Below are positions 44,119 through 57,397 of a stretch of DNA of 64,000 nt, piece by piece. The notes under the pieces were generated by a model. That model was not told where the DNA came from. It was given only the letters and a program-made list of their open reading frames with translations, and ran no database searches. Origin of the DNA: Cytidiella melzeri (Eukaryota > Basidiomycota > Agaricomycetes > Polyporales > Irpicaceae); NCBI GenBank assembly GCA_022592445.1, contig JABYQR010000174.1, forward strand, positions 1 through 64,000. Direction: 5' to 3'. The position numbers and the translations under genes are program-made. Every line of letters begins with the position of its first letter. Position 1 is the first letter of the stretch.

Positions 44119-46843
44119 TCATCGAGGCCTCGCACCTGCAGCCGCCGCCTTTCTCTTTTTAAGCCTGAAAGGTTCCCGCACGCGGGGGTCTACGGGCAAC
44201 TGAACCGCCTGAGCCATCTCCACCACAGCCCGGTTCCTGTCTCGAGCAGGCAAGTACGGTGCCTGCACAACAGCTGCTGGTGGTGGGGGCGGTGGTGCTG
44301 GTGCTGGTGGTAGCACAATAGGCGCCCAACGTGCCGCATGTGGCGCTTGCATCTGAGCGAAACGCTGCTGCCGCTCTTCCCTCCTGAGTCTCTCGATCTC
44401 TTCGCGTGCCTGGCGGGCATTCCGTTCGAATAGCTCTCGAAGCCGGACGTTTTCCTGCGCCTCCAGTTGGTTTGCCACTTGCACGTGAAATCCAAGTTGT
44501 TGTTGCGGTGCCGGTGGGTGAGGATGATGATGATGGTGGTGGTGGTGGTGGTGGTCAGCTCTGGGGCCCACACGATAGTCTTCTAGCCTTGGAGCCCGCA
44601 TAGGAGGAACGTGGCCGGCAGCACCAGGGGGAGTATTCGAAGGTCCTGCCACTGGCTTGGGTAGTTCTACGTGAAGGTCTTTGTCGTTGGCTTCTGGATG
44701 AGCCTGCTTGTACTCGTCGATAGCTTTTTTGGCGGCAGCTATAACCTGTTATAACGAAATCTACTGTGAGCAGAGGGGGAGGGGGAGGGCAAAGCCGTCA
44801 TGCTTTATTACTGACCTCATCTGCGTGCCTCTTATCGACAGAGTCCCATAGGTCGCACTTTGTAGGGTCTACTTTATGGTTGTAGGGCGGTTTCTAGCAG
44901 AGTCTTTGAGTCAGCACAGTCATCAGCGGAAGACTAGGCGTTCAAGTCTGACTTGGTTGAAGTGATCATATCCTGTAATGACCTGGCGACAGACGTAACA
45001 GGACACCGTATGACAGTTGGGGCACGTCATCTTGTTACACTGTAATAGAGTTTCCATCAATACCAAGCGTACTCAGAAGCAATTAATAGCACACGTACGC
45101 CGCTCTCCTTCATGAAGGCTATTGACAAAGATGCGGTGATTAGCAGAGGCAGGACTCGAGGGACAGTTCTGGTGCACACCTTTGTCGCACTTTGGACAGT
45201 TTCTCAACAGAGCTCGTGCTAATGTAACGGTTAAACATGCTCTTCAAAGCTGAAGGTAACTTACTCATAGCTTCCTCTATAGCGTGTCGCCCGTCAAGTT
45301 TCTTGTCCTCCTCTGCCTCTGTCGTCCAAAGTATAATTAGAGCGAGTTTCAAGCATAGTTGAAATTAAGTGGTACCTTGACAACTCTTAGGCAGATGATC
45401 CTAAGGTATGACAGTCAGCACGAGTCCCCAGAACAATTCGCATTCTTGCGACGTACGAGTTTCTTGCAAGCCCGACAGCTGACAGCACCACAGTCGTCCC
45501 TCTCGCACCTGAACAATTTTTCGTGCTCATTGTCGATGACAGCTTTGTACTCGCAGAATGGACACTCTTCGAGATTCTCGAGCCCTGCGGCCTCGATCTC
45601 CTTGCGCTGTTTGACACGGACGTACAGCTCGAGAAGCTTGAGGGGTAGGAACCTACGCAGCTCTGATTCTGGAAAGGCGAGCTTGCAGCCTGACTGGTCC
45701 ATGCACACGATGTTGATGTCGTGCTCGCCGAGCTTGCCAGCTGCATAAGTTGACACGCAGTTCCTGCAAAACAAGTGTGTCTCGGGGCACTGCACCATCT
45801 TGTCCTACATCCTCGTCAGTCGCAGTATCAGATACTGAATACAAGAGAAGGCTTACGAAAGGATAGTCAGCAAAGCAGCATCCGCACTCGATTGCATCTT
45901 CTTCCTCCTGGAGTTGCGCCGCCACCTCTGCGTCGTCCTTGCTTTGGTCCTCCTGCGATATCAAGCGTATCCATTGCTTTTCTTCGTCGAGTGCAGGGTC
46001 TACCCTCTCTGCCTGTTTTCCTTTAGACCTGTTTCGCGACGCTGACGCCAGTCGCTGGTATGGCTGGTGATCACTCTGAAGCTCGGCTTGGAGGGCAAGA
46101 TATGTCGGCGCATACAACGAATGATGCCTTGCAAATGTCCTTCGAATGTGAAACATCGGGACAAAGGGGAAGTCCACGCGAAGTTGCTCCTGTACTTAGC
46201 TCAGGCTTTGATGAATACGTGTTCCGTCTGACAGGCCACTCACCACCGAAAGCTCATGGTAGTGTGGACCGCCCATACTTTGCCGGTCTACACTGGCATA
46301 GTCGATTTTCACCACTTTTGTCACCACCTCGCTCCCCCCAGGTACCTCGTCCTCTTCGTCTCTCTTCCGCTTACCTTTCCCTTTGTCCCCCACCTTTGGG
46401 TAGTTCGGGTTCTCGAATAGGAGGTGTATGACTTGCTCCAACACGTTTTCGGTATACCGCCTTGCTAGGCTCGCGACGTGTATGGGATCAACATCTGGGA
46501 CTATGTCCAATACTTGCGCGACATACGCGTCGATGGGGTCCACTACCGGCGCGTGTCCCTGGTCGGACGCGATTCCGGCCATCGAGGGGTGTGGCGCGTC
46601 CTTGGGCTGTTCGTCGTCGCTGTCGGGTAGGAAAAGTTTTTGGGGACGCGTCACGGGGGCTTGAGGTGCTGGCAGCGGTTGTGGCGGGTTGTGCTCGTCG
46701 TCTGAGGAGTCAGTGAGCTCTATAACATCCGAAGGTGGGATGAAGGGAGCTTTGCGCCTTTGCACGGGTCGGCCTGCGGTTGCGACGCGAGTGTTGCGTT
46801 CTCTGAGAGGCCAGGGCTCAGCAGGAATGGCCTCGGGACCCAT
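44119..46843 (-). CDS. RBR-type E3 ubiquitin ligase, RNF216/TRIAD3-like
   Basis: Exons in transcript order: 46843-46244, 46189-45857, 45804-45457, 45400-45376, 45318-45265, 45218-45180, 45118-45099, 45039-44953, 44893-44816, 44745-44119; 736 aa. RING1 starts at about residue 302 (CGCC..MVQCPETHLFCRNCV); the IBR follows (ECPFCEYKAVID, CERDDCGAVSCRAC, then HLPKSCQ); RING2 has NCPKCDKAFMKESGCNKMTC, CHTVSCYVCRQ. Such enzymes pass ubiquitin through a RING2 cysteine. Upstream are acidic motifs DVIELTDSSDDE and LFLPDSDDEQ, which resemble SUMO-interacting sequences, and a helical VDPIDAYVAQVLDIVPDVDP region. The C-terminus has a ten-His run and Pro-rich tracts. Two exons are only 25 and 20 bp. Confidence 0.9.
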
Positions 46844-47901
46844 TTATATAGTGTCGAAACACGGCAACGAGGATGTCTCAAGGCCGTCCATGCTAGAGTC
46901 TTTAGGCCTAGGAGAGCAAATGGCAGACTGAAGCGCTCAATTCCGACTTGGCGCTAGTTTTTCAAAGGCCAACTACGAGGGAAAATCATTTTATCATGCT
47001 CGCCCACGACCTCCTCACGACCACACACGATCTCCTCATGATCGCATACCGCTCTCTGCTCTTCAAACAAGTTACCGAGGTGCAATATCAACCCTCACAT
47101 CACTGCCATAACCTCCCACATCGTTGCCATAGGCTCTCATATCGTTGCACAACCCCCTGCACAACCTTCCACGGACCTGCCATAGTCCGCCACAAGTCTG
47201 CCACAGTCTGCCACAGGTTGGCCAGGCTCAGACAACGTCGATTTGGATCTCCGTGGACTCAACGTCTGTTTCCCTAAACGCTGGGTTGGATACGTGTCCA
47301 AAATAGGAAGCTGATGTGGTTCACCATTGCCATCTACACTCTTCGATCCGGCCCCCTGCTTGTAGAGGACTAAGCCTTCGCCCATAGTATGCAAGAAACT
47401 CATTCAACATAGGCTTCGCGCCCTACACATGCGCCGCATTGTCAATGTTTCGTATGTAAGGTCACACCCTCGAACTCACACATGTCATGTTAGGCGACAT
47501 AAATAGGCAAAGTAGCTCGGCATGCTCACTCAGAAACCTAGGAAGTGCTTGCGTGACTGGGCTGGCACGGTTGTGTCTATATGCCGACAGTATCGGCACA
47601 ACGCTGCTATACTACTACTTCACACCACTCAGCTTCATTTTTCCTACGCCGTAAAGCTACCGATATGGACGCTCGTTCCGCGTCTCGATAACGACTTGCA
47701 CAACACCCTCGTATACAGTAAGTTAGTAATCATCGACTTTGCCGAAGCTTTCCGGCTTGCGTCACGACGGCTGGTGGGGACAAGACGCGTGACCGCACTG
47801 GATGACACCATCTGACATAAGCTCCTAGAGAGTATATAACCCGAGAGATTTGAGGTTGTGAACAGCATTCCCACCAAGCTAGCTTTCTGCACCTCGTAGA
47901 C
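46844..47901. other. intergenic, no supported gene
   Basis: The plus strand has loose repeats of CCATA, CACATCGTTGCC and CGCCACAAGTCTGCCACAGTC at 47,090-47,220. No conserved frame occurs. The last 60 bp contain the leader of the reductase gene; TATATAA at about 47,835 may be its TATA box. Confidence 0.45.
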
Positions 47902-49649
47902 ATGACTGACTCTCCTGCAAAGAAAATGCAATACGGTGAGTTGTTTGCTAACCAAATCAAATTCGAGACAGCGTCTGATGAGGGGTGTAGTTCGTCTCGG
48001 TAACTCGGGCCTCAAGGTCTCCAAGATTATCCTCGGAACAATGCAGTACGGCTCAAGCGCCTGGCAAGATTGGATCCTTGAAGAGGAAGAGGCAATCAAG
48101 CACATCAAGTTTGCGTGAGTGCTTGAAAGTCCTCGTATGCTCTCATAGGTTTATATTGACCTTCGTAACTTACAGTTACGATGCGGGTATCACAACATTT
48201 GATACAGCAAATGTGGGTAGTCAGCAGTCATCACCAGAGGCAGCATTTAACTTGAAGAATAGGTATACTCGAACGGGCTTTCTGAGGTTATCCTCGGAAA
48301 TGCAATTAAGAAATTGAATCTTCCTCGAGAAGAGATAGTAGTTTTGACCAAGCTTTACGCACCTGGTGAGAATCAACGTCTTCTGTATTGTGAGACTACT
48401 AAACCAGCGCAATGTCCCCTCGTGTCAGTTGCCCCATCATACGAGATCAACTTCCAGAAGCCTGGTACTGGCACTCCTCTGGATCACGGGATCATCAACC
48501 AGCTCGGCCTGAACCGCAAGGTATAATTCCAGTCGTTTCACAGTGTGATATGGTATCGATGAACGGCCCGTGGCCAGCATATTTTCGACTCAGTCAAGGC
48601 AAGTCTGAAGCGTCTCCAGCTTGACTACATTGATGTTTTGCAATGTAAGTCAACGAGGTCATTATGGAACCAAGTCCTACCCTAACCAATCGCAGGCCAT
48701 CGATTTGACTATAATACGCCTATCGAAGAGACCATGCACGCTCTGCACGATGTTGTTCAGGCGGGCTATGCCCGCTACATAGGAATGAGTTCCTGTTATG
48801 CGTATCAATGTGAGTTGCGATCTGATTCTACTACGGAAGTGTGCCTAACGCTGCAATATCCGAATGCTTCCAGTCCATCAGATGCAAAGTACGTGGTCCA
48901 CTCTTGATCTTGAAGAATCGCATTAAACCGAAAGCACTCGATGCCTCAGATTACGCCATCGCGAACAAACTCACGCCCTTTATCTCCATGCAAAACCATT
49001 ACAACCTGGTCTATCGTGAAGAGGAACGCGAGATGTTCCCTACCCTTAAGGTCCGTCTACAGCACACGATGAGTCTATCGTCATCACTGAAACTTCAATG
49101 GTTAGCTCTTTGGTGTAGGGTCCATCCCGTGGTCTCCGCTTGCTCGCGGGCTCCTTAGTCGTGCTCTCAGCTCCAGGGATGACACTGTACGGGGAAAAGT
49201 TGACACGTAGGCATGCGTCTCAAATTTTTCCTTCCTTTGTTTTTACGCTCTGTAAAATCACAGCATGATCAAAGGTTACGCTGGCCCTGGCACTCCTGAA
49301 ATCATCTCCAGGTGAATCAGACTAGTCGCTAAAACGTTATTATTGTGTACTGAATATGTCTACACCTCAGAGTCGAAGAGATTGCGAAGAAGAAAGGTGT
49401 GAGCATGGCTCAAATCGCTATTGCTTGGACTTTGGCCAAGGACGGCGTCACTGCGCCTATCGTTGGCACTACAAGCTTGGACAACTTGAAGGATATGATC
49501 GGTGAGTACCGCCTGGTGCTCGTCAATGAGGAGTACATGGCTAAAAGTCAAGAACATGGATAGCTGGTCTCGACGTGAAGCTGACTGCCGAGGAGATCAA
49601 GTATTTGGAGGAACCATATCATCCTACCAAGACACACGGCCATATGTGA
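47902..49649 (+). CDS. aldo-keto reductase (aryl-alcohol dehydrogenase-like)
   Basis: Thirteen exons, 47902-47935, 47991-48114, 48176-48212, 48263-48365, 48429-48520, 48578-48644, 48696-48809, 48874-48888, 48950-49050, 49106-49206, 49264-49311, 49371-49501 and 49564-49649, give 350 aa with no break. It is an (alpha/beta)8 NADPH-dependent oxidoreductase: [17 protein letters not shown] holds the catalytic Asp and Tyr, EEIVVLTKL the Lys and LQCHRFD the His; MSSC, SMQNHYN and SPLARG line the cofactor site; the C-terminus has [12 protein letters not shown]. Substrate is unknown; aldehydes, including lignin-related ones, are usual. One exon is only 15 bp. A dead paralogue lies 4 kb upstream. Confidence 0.92.
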
Positions 49650-50063
49650 AGAATCCGCTTAGGATCACAGGGTGGTACTAGAAATTGGTGGAGAATATTG
49701 ATAGCTAGATCTAACAACGCTCGTGGTCTTGTCTCCATTTTGTTACTTTCATGATACTGGCAGTTGCAAATTCAAAACCATGAGCGAGTCTACGAAACCA
49801 TGACGGATGTGTCCCCGATGCGATCTGATCTTCGACACGCAGTGACGCGCCAACTTCATGTCTTTCAAGTTGGACGTCGACCAACGCGCCGCGGATGGCC
49901 ACAACCTCCAAAGTTTTGAGACAAACACACTTTCTTTATTCCTTTATTTTATGTTGAAACTGCATATTTCTCTTTTGTTGTTACACCTCTTTCATTTCGA
50001 CTCGTTCGTGACCACAAAGGAAACTCCGGAATATCGAAAAGAACGCACATCCTCCACATCGCC

Positions 50064-52963
50064 ATGTCTTCCAGCAAGCACAGTGAACTCTCAGGAGAGG
50101 GACACACAGCTGAAATGGAAGAGTGGATAGCAGTAGAACCGCCTGGCAGTCCTCCTCCAATGGGACCGTCGACGTCCCCGGATGGTGAGTAGCTTCGTGC
50201 CACTGAGATTCGAACATAAAGCACTTCTGTCATGAGCTTACACACTTTTCCATTAGACCCGACCTATCGACCTCCCTCATTCCAGTCGGCACAATTTGAC
50301 GTTATATTACGAAGACAGCGACAGCGCCCACCACAGGGTAGCGGGATGAAGTCTACCGCTGTCCCTTCTCGGTTCTTTCATCTACCGAACACATTCGAGT
50401 TTTCGGGGTGGGGAACTGTCTCACGGTTTGAGCTACAGGAACCGGAACTTTTGAAAGGAGAAGATGATATCCAGCGAGCTCGGCGAAGTATCACTCTCGG
50501 GCAGTTCACTGCTAGCGCTGTAGCTGGAAACTCCATCCTAGGCGGTGTCTTTTACACCCTACCAGCGGTGGTTGCCGTGGCTGGCGTATTGTAAAGTCTC
50601 ATCAACTCTCGTGCATGTCTAAATTATTAATGATTCTTAGCTCCCCGATATCTCTGTTTGTGGCGACCATGTTACTGTGGCTCTGGAGGCCCATCATGGA
50701 AGAACTGGCATCCGCGCTGCCAATAAGTGGCGCACCATACACTTATCTGTCAGTCTAGTACCATTCATCTCTCAAGGTGATACACTTTGCTCACTTGTGA
50801 AAAACCCGTCAAGACTGAACGTAGGTTCCAAGAACATGGCTTTAATCGGCGCAGCACTGCTGCTACTCGACTATGCAGCGACAGCTGTAGTGTCAGCGGC
50901 GACAGCGGTTTCTTACTTGGCTGGGGAAGTGAAACTACCATTTCCTATTGTGGTTGGGACGTTGTTGGTGTTCGCCATTTTCACAGGCGTGAGCCTGAGT
51001 GGACTGAGAGAGAGCGCCCGCATTGCATTGGTGGTGCTCACTATTCATGCAAGTCTGCTCTCGATTCATCTGCTGTTTCGGACTGACTCTTGGTGTAGCT
51101 TATTACCATGCTTGCGCTCTTCCTCGCTTCAATGGTGGCTTGGGGTCGCACAGGCAATTCGCAAATCAGCCACAACTGGCACGCTGGGAGACAGAACCTT
51201 TCTGCGGATGATATTGTCCGGCAGGTCTTTGACGGAATTTGCATTGGGATTCTGGGAGTAACGGGTTTCGAGTGTGCGTGTATGCGTTCTGTGCTAGATC
51301 CTTGTTCCTTCTAAGACCGAAGTCCTTGATTCCAGGCATTCCATCGTACGCCTCGAGTATCAAACAAGGTTGTTTTCCAAAGGTGTTGCGCAATCTGCAC
51401 TACCCAGCTATCCTGGTCAATGTTCTGGCGATGCTACTTGTGCTTGCTCTTGTCCCTTTGGACACGGTCGGTGCGAACGTTCTTAGCGTTCTTGCGGAGA
51501 ACGTAAGACAAGTCAGCCACCTCCCTGCTTGTACTGTTTCTGATTTCCTTTCACGTTTGATAGGCGGCTGGAAGGTGGCTGCGCGTTGTGACTGTCGTCG
51601 ACGCTGTCATTGTATTATGCGGCGGGGTGCTTACAGGTAAAGACTACTTTCGACACACAACGGGTGGTTTTACGCACTCTAATTTCGCGTTTTCTATCCT
51701 GTAGGTATTCTAGGCGCATGTGAGTTATTCGAGCGTTTGGCGCGTGACCGTTTACTGCCCCAACTGTTCTTGCGCCGGTTACCCGTTACCAACGCTCCCG
51801 CCTACTCGATATGCGGGTTTGCGGCTTTCAGCTTTGTGCTGTATGCGACGTCCGGGGCCAGTCTAGACATTATATCGAAAATGTGGGTCATCAGGCCGTC
51901 GCAATCAGCTCTTCGAGCTCACCGTTGCTTTCAGGTTCTCGCTGGTGTGGCTAGCTGTCATGACGCTGTTCCCGCTTGCTGTGCTCCTTCTCAAATTCAA
52001 TCGTGGTCGTTTAGCGAGGGAGAAGCGGACGCCACTCTACGCAGTCTTCTTCACCCTGGCCGTCGTCGCTGTGATCATCGGAGGCAACATCGCGATTGAT
52101 CCCACCATTGTAGGGTATGTGTTCCTGTCGTCCGCTTCCAACGGCCTTTCCTCCACAGATATCTGACCCTCTGTTCTGATTCTCTGTTTCAAGCTACGCG
52201 GCGGCGTACTTTGTCGTAATTGCAGCATTCTTCTACGGCACGATGAAGACGTCTCGCTTCGTGCATGCCATCCTTTGGCTTTACGATCAGTCAAGCTGGC
52301 TCCAACGGACCCTGTGGGCGAGGAATTGGGGCACGAGATTGACAACCGCGATGAGTCACTTGCGAAGAGAGCCTGTTTGTATTCTAGTGAAATCAGATGA
52401 GGTATGGGAGAACTATCACGGCATGAAACTTGAATGGCTCACAGACCTACTCCACACCCAACACATAGATCAACGTTCTTTTCCACAAGCTACTGTACGT
52501 CAGTCAGAACGAAGAGACGTCGTGTCTGAAGCTAGTCCATTTTTACGACGACGAGTATGGCATCCCTTCGGAAATGGAAGCAAACTGGAAGAGTGAGTTG
52601 ATTATCTCTCTTTCGCGTTACATCCACGGAGTGGATTCCGGATGAAACGACGTGCTCGTCCCTGACTCTCCCTGTCCGCAGTTCTGGATGAAGCGTTCCC
52701 AGAGATCACCGTCGACCTTGTGGGTTCCATCCTGTTTGCTCACACCCTAGTCTTCCCGAACTGACCGATTTCCACCATGCCTCGTTGCTCGTCGCTCCAC
52801 TGACATCTTCTAGGTCCTCGTCCAAGGATGTTTCACCCCGTCTAGCGTAGCCGCGTTGGCCCACCGCCTGAACATACCGACGACGCTGATGTTCATGTCT
52901 TGCCCTGGCCCGCGATTTTCATATTCCGTCGCCGAGTTCGGCACACGTATCATCAGTCTTTGA
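50064..52963 (+). CDS. APC-superfamily (amino-acid/polyamine type) transporter
   Basis: Exons 50064-50184, 50257-50590, 50641-50748, 50814-51048, 51099-51273, 51336-51502, 51564-51636, 51705-51882, 51935-52114, 52194-52401, 52469-52592, 52682-52719 and 52814-52963 give 696 aa. A hydrophilic N-terminus of about 115 residues precedes membrane segments starting at FTASAVAGNSILGGVFYTLP; about 11-12 helices follow, including ASALPISGAPYTYL, a typical APC signature in TM3, and GFECIPSYASSIK. The last 170 residues are cytosolic (WENYHGMKLEWLTDLLHTQHI excluded as intronic) and resemble the C-terminal domain of cation-chloride or similar APC members. The intron after 51048 has a GC donor. Substrate is not determinable. 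Confidence 0.8.
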
Positions 52964-55540
52964 AGGAGTGGCTAGGGTGTTTTACGACGACGACGACGAC
53001 TCTTTCTTACGACTTGAACTTGCCTTTTTAACTCTTTGGGATTTTCTAAGGATTCTCTTCACGCACGCACGCACGCACGGACTCCTCCATACCTTTTGCA
53101 CACACTTTCAAGATTTTAATTCATAAGGACTCCCTACAATGCATCACGACCATGTATACGACGTTTGAGGAATTGTACACGTCTCTAGTAGCCGCATAGC
53201 TGACGGCGGCCATCGTGATGGATGTGTACCCAAAACTGTTTCGGCGGGAGGATGCATGGCACACTGCACCTGAACTCAAAAAAAGAAAACATGGAGTGGT
53301 TTTCTTACGGTTGGATTATGGATGAATGATGTTTTTTTATGACACGTAGGTTACTTTCGGTTCTCGACCGTGACCGAATTGCTATACGGTGACTAGAGCT
53401 GTCTTCGTCGTCCCGTGGGTGGGATCTGTGAATCGCGTGCTTTTTTGTTGGTTTTCGCCGGACACTGGCATAATTGTTGTGAAGTGACGCATCTGTCAGA
53501 TGTCCATGTCAGCAAATCGGCCGCTGTTACTGTTTGACGGACGGTTAAATTAAACTAGTAGTCCTCGCCTAGTAGTGTTTGAGAAAGCCAGACTGGGAAG
53601 AGGGGTGAGGGAGGGAGGCACACACTGCGAAAGAAGCGTTCGGGGTTCATTTTTCGGCGAGCAAGTAATGGTAAAGCTTGTCATTCCACATAGTAGCCGA
53701 CGTATCGATCTCACCTCCACGTCCCCATTTTTTGCGAATTGTATCACCCTCCGTGGAATGTAAAAGTGTACCGACCTACCAATCCAACCAAAAAAAAAAA
53801 GATCATCATCATTATCATCATCTTGCTGCTGTTTACATGCGCAACAGACTTGGAGCGTAGGTTATTTGACGGGGTTTTGGCACTGCCAACGCCTCGCTGT
53901 CATGCAATTTAAGAGAGACGTGGATTGGAAGCTTTCTTGCAGTTAGAGTTGCGGGTGCTGGTACTGACGTAGGAGACGGAGATCCGTTGGGCCAGCGACG
54001 TATGGGAACGGGAGAAGCCACACTCCAGAAGGAAAGTAGACGTAGACGTATGATTTCTTGGTTGAAACACGCACAAAACATGCATGGCATGAGACCGAAG
54101 CACTGAGACGCCCGCGGTACGGATGGTGAGTGTGTGCGTGTGCGGCGGCTGTGATCATCACTGTCCAAGCACTGTTTTGGTTTTTTTCTTGGGGGAGAGA
54201 ACATGGAACTTTGACCGTGTCCATTCCGTCACTGATGCGTTCATCATGAATGCCCAGAGCTGTGATGGGTCGAAGCTATGAATGCCACTAGTAGCAGCCC
54301 TGCGAAAGCTCCCCCCGTGAGTTAATGAAGACAAAGGCAGTGGTGAGCAACTGCATACGAGTGAGTGTTTGGCCTCTGGAGCGGGAGGATACCCAAGGCA
54401 AAGGCGTCGGTAGGTGCCTGTCCCGACAGGATTCTATGTACAAAGGTACAGACTGTGCGTTTGCAAGCCATGCACTTTGATGGTAGCGCTGAGGACGTGT
54501 CAGGGCCGATCTATCCGCGCATGGGTGTTGAAGAGATGTGAAATAAAATAGCCAGAAACCATCGACGCTGAGTGGTGCAATGAGCTCCGACGGAATGCAG
54601 CAGAGGTCGAGGTAGAGTGTGATGCCCACCGACGAACATAAACATATACCGGAAAAGGAAGGAAGAGTTGATAGGGCGGAGATTTCCGGTGTCGCTGAGA
54701 GTGTATCTCCGGTCAGGCAGCGATGGACGATGAACACGATCAGCAGAGGGGTGACAGCGAGTAGATAGTCCAGACTTGGGTCGGCTCTAGGGACTTTGAC
54801 GGCTCCGATGGTCCACAGCCGAGCTCACAGCAGCCATAGCATACTCTGGCAGGCACGCGCGAGCTCAGCAGGGCCTTTCATGTCACATCTGACCCATAGA
54901 GCTTAGCGGGACGGGACCTCTCGATAATGAACTCTGCGTGACCCATGTTTTCGTTTTCTGGAACTGACCCACCGACGATTATGGCTAGCACTCGTTGGAG
55001 CGACAGACGTTATGTTCCGCACCACCTTCTGTTCTCACTGCTTTGTCAAGTTACGGGAAAGACGGGATGGCGAGCAAGTCAGAGTCGGACCGCGATGTGC
55101 ACAGGTGAAGGCGAGGTTGGAGGAACGAGGCAGACAGGTCTGTGTGCAGTGTCGCCCTACGCTATCGGTGGTTGACCACGGCCGCGTCCAAGTTGATGAA
55201 TCAATAGAACGATCCCAACAAACCTTTGTGAGGTACCCAACTGCAGCCGCCCAGCAGTCCGGATTGCTGTGCCTGGGATGCCATCATCAACGCCAAACCC
55301 TTTCTGGCCTATCCAAAAAAACAAAAAACAAATCTTTATCACCTATCTCTATTGCCTTTTCCGGTTCCCGTTCTTTCGGGAATCTATGTTGACCGCGACA
55401 ATTTACGTGTGGAGACGTCCTTCGCGTGCTACTGCCATTCCGTTTCTCAGTACAAATACCACCACCACCTCCCTTGACATGGTCTATCACACACCCTCCC
55501 TCGTCGTATCTCATACAACGATACCACTCATCTACCACAC
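52964..55540. other. 2.6-kb intergenic region, no supported gene
   Basis: Contains CACG microsatellite (53,060-53,080), an A-run at 53,793 and ATC-rich repeats, and several open frames of up to 149 codons with no domains or consistent splicing. It is probably the regulatory region of the TEA/ATTS gene, as regulators in fungi often have long upstream regions. Confidence 0.5.
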
Positions 55541-57114
55541 ATGCCATCCTCCGCGTCCACCGTCCGTGCCAGCATCAAGGCTCACCGCTCTGCCGCTTCA
55601 GACGAATCTGCCCTCGGCACAAACAAGGCCGTCAAAACTATCCTCGACTCGCGCAAGTGCTGGAGGAACATGAAGGGCAAAGAAGAAGCGGTCTGGCCTC
55701 CAGAGCTCGAGGCAGCACTCATCCAAGGTACAATTTGTCCCGTCCATCACAATCTCCACCGCGCCGTGCTCACCGATTGCGACAGGCCTCGAAAAGTACC
55801 GCCCAGCTGAAGCAAAGTCGAAGCGAGTCCTCGGCCGTTTTCCCATGCGAAACAAATTCGTCGCAGATCATATTTTCGAGGTTACAGGGCACCGTCGTAC
55901 ACCTAAGCAGGTCGGAAGCCGCATTCAGCAGTTGAGAGACACCAGCTCGGGGAAACACAGTAGGTCAACCCCTTTCACACTTCGCAGTCTCTCACTGATC
56001 GCCCGCCCCAGTCCTCAAGGCGATCTCGGATAAGCACTACGAGATGATGCACCCAAAATCCTCGACATCCGACGAACAAGAAGCCGGCCCCTCGGGATCG
56101 AACGTGAACAGCAGTTACTCGCTCCCACAGTCATCACCACTCCAGCCGACGCCTCCCGCCATGGTAGTCCCCAATCATGTCTACATCAATACCCTGCCTC
56201 CCCATAGTAGCTTCTATTCCCCCGCCCAACTCTCCAGCATTCACGCTCAAGAACCCCGGCCTCTTCGTCACATTGACCCCACCGTGAGCTTCACCTCTCC
56301 CGTGCAATCACCTTGCCAAGCCGTTTTCCAAATCTACAAGGCCGGACATTTCGTGCAGCAGGAGTACGCCCCCGTGACACTCTCCTGTGGCTCACTGTCC
56401 GAGCCTGGCACTTCCATGCCCTTGTTCACGTACAGCACGACGCTTGTACCTCAACATTGGTCCTTCCTGTGCGAGGTAGAAGGTAACGTTTGAGCCCTCC
56501 TGTCAACTTGGGATCGTCGGCTGATTGCTGCTCCCAGACTTGTCAGCTTACACCATCTATCTTCAAGTGGTCCGCGTTCCTCTGTCCTCTGTCAACTCCA
56601 GCGGCTCCTCCTCCTCCACACTTCTCTCCATGCTCTACCACTTTGTCGACGCATCAGCCTCCTCTGCCTACACGCTCCCCGCCGCCGCCTGTACGCCTCC
56701 GCTTTCTCCACGCTCGAGCTGCGGAGAGGCAGATTTCGACTTTTCGACATTGTCGTCCTGCTCGTCGGTGAGTTTCCCGCGCGCATCCAGGGTCGAAAGG
56801 CACGCCGCTCATCAGTCACCGCTTAGCCCAGTCCACTGTTGGACAGCATGACACTACGCACTCCACCTATGCTCGGAAGTGGTGGTGACAGCACCCTGCT
56901 AGGTGCCATGCCCGAGCTAGTGTTCAAATTTGAGGATAAATGTTCAAGTCTCCCGAGCACTCCGTTGGCCCTTCCGACCACCCTTGATGGCCAGCTGTGG
57001 ACGTATTCTGCCTCGAGAGCGTCGCTACCTCCCTCCCCACTGGCGTTGTCCTCCTCGGCGTGTGATCCGTACATGGAAGCGGCTGCGCTGTTCGATGCGT
57101 TTGTGTATCAATAG
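55541..57114 (+). CDS. TEA/ATTS-domain transcription factor (AbaA/TEC1-like)
   Basis: Exons 55541-55727, 55786-55959, 56012-56482, 56538-56767 and 56827-57114 encode 449 aa. The TEA/ATTS DNA-binding domain is at about residues 48-125: VWPPELEAALIQGLEKYRP, LGRFPMRNKFVADHIFEVTG and RTPKQVGSRIQQLRDT are its three helices. The remainder is Ser/Pro-rich, with a conserved-looking middle (DPTVSFTSPVQ, LVPQHWSFLCEVE) and a C-terminal acidic patch. TEA factors of ascomycetes control conidiation or filament growth; the basidiomycete role is not established. Long flanking intergenic regions fit a regulated gene. Confidence 0.92.
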
Positions 57115-57359
57115 CAGCGGTCGGCTGGCGGGTTTTCGGTTATTTTTATTGTTTTCTGATTGTCATGTTGTTGTTGCTGTCATCTCTATGCGGTGTCTCG
57201 TGATATGTTTCTTGCCTATCTCTCTTCTCCTTCCTTCCTTCCTTCCAGCCGAAAGTATATCCGCATGCATTACGCGCACTCCTCCCTTCTCCCAAAAATC
57301 ATTCACATTCGTCATTTGCATTGCATACACGTCTGTTGGCCCTTTTCACATTATTGCTT

Positions 57360-57397
<38 letters not shown>

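Noticed and set aside
53833..54737. Minus-strand frames of 93-149 codons
   Set aside because: No domains, poor codon pattern and no consistent splicing; treated as noncoding.
54945..55400. Cys-containing plus-strand frames before the TEA gene
   Set aside because: They overlap in different frames, contain no conserved spacing of Cys residues and end in low-complexity Lys/Ser sequence.
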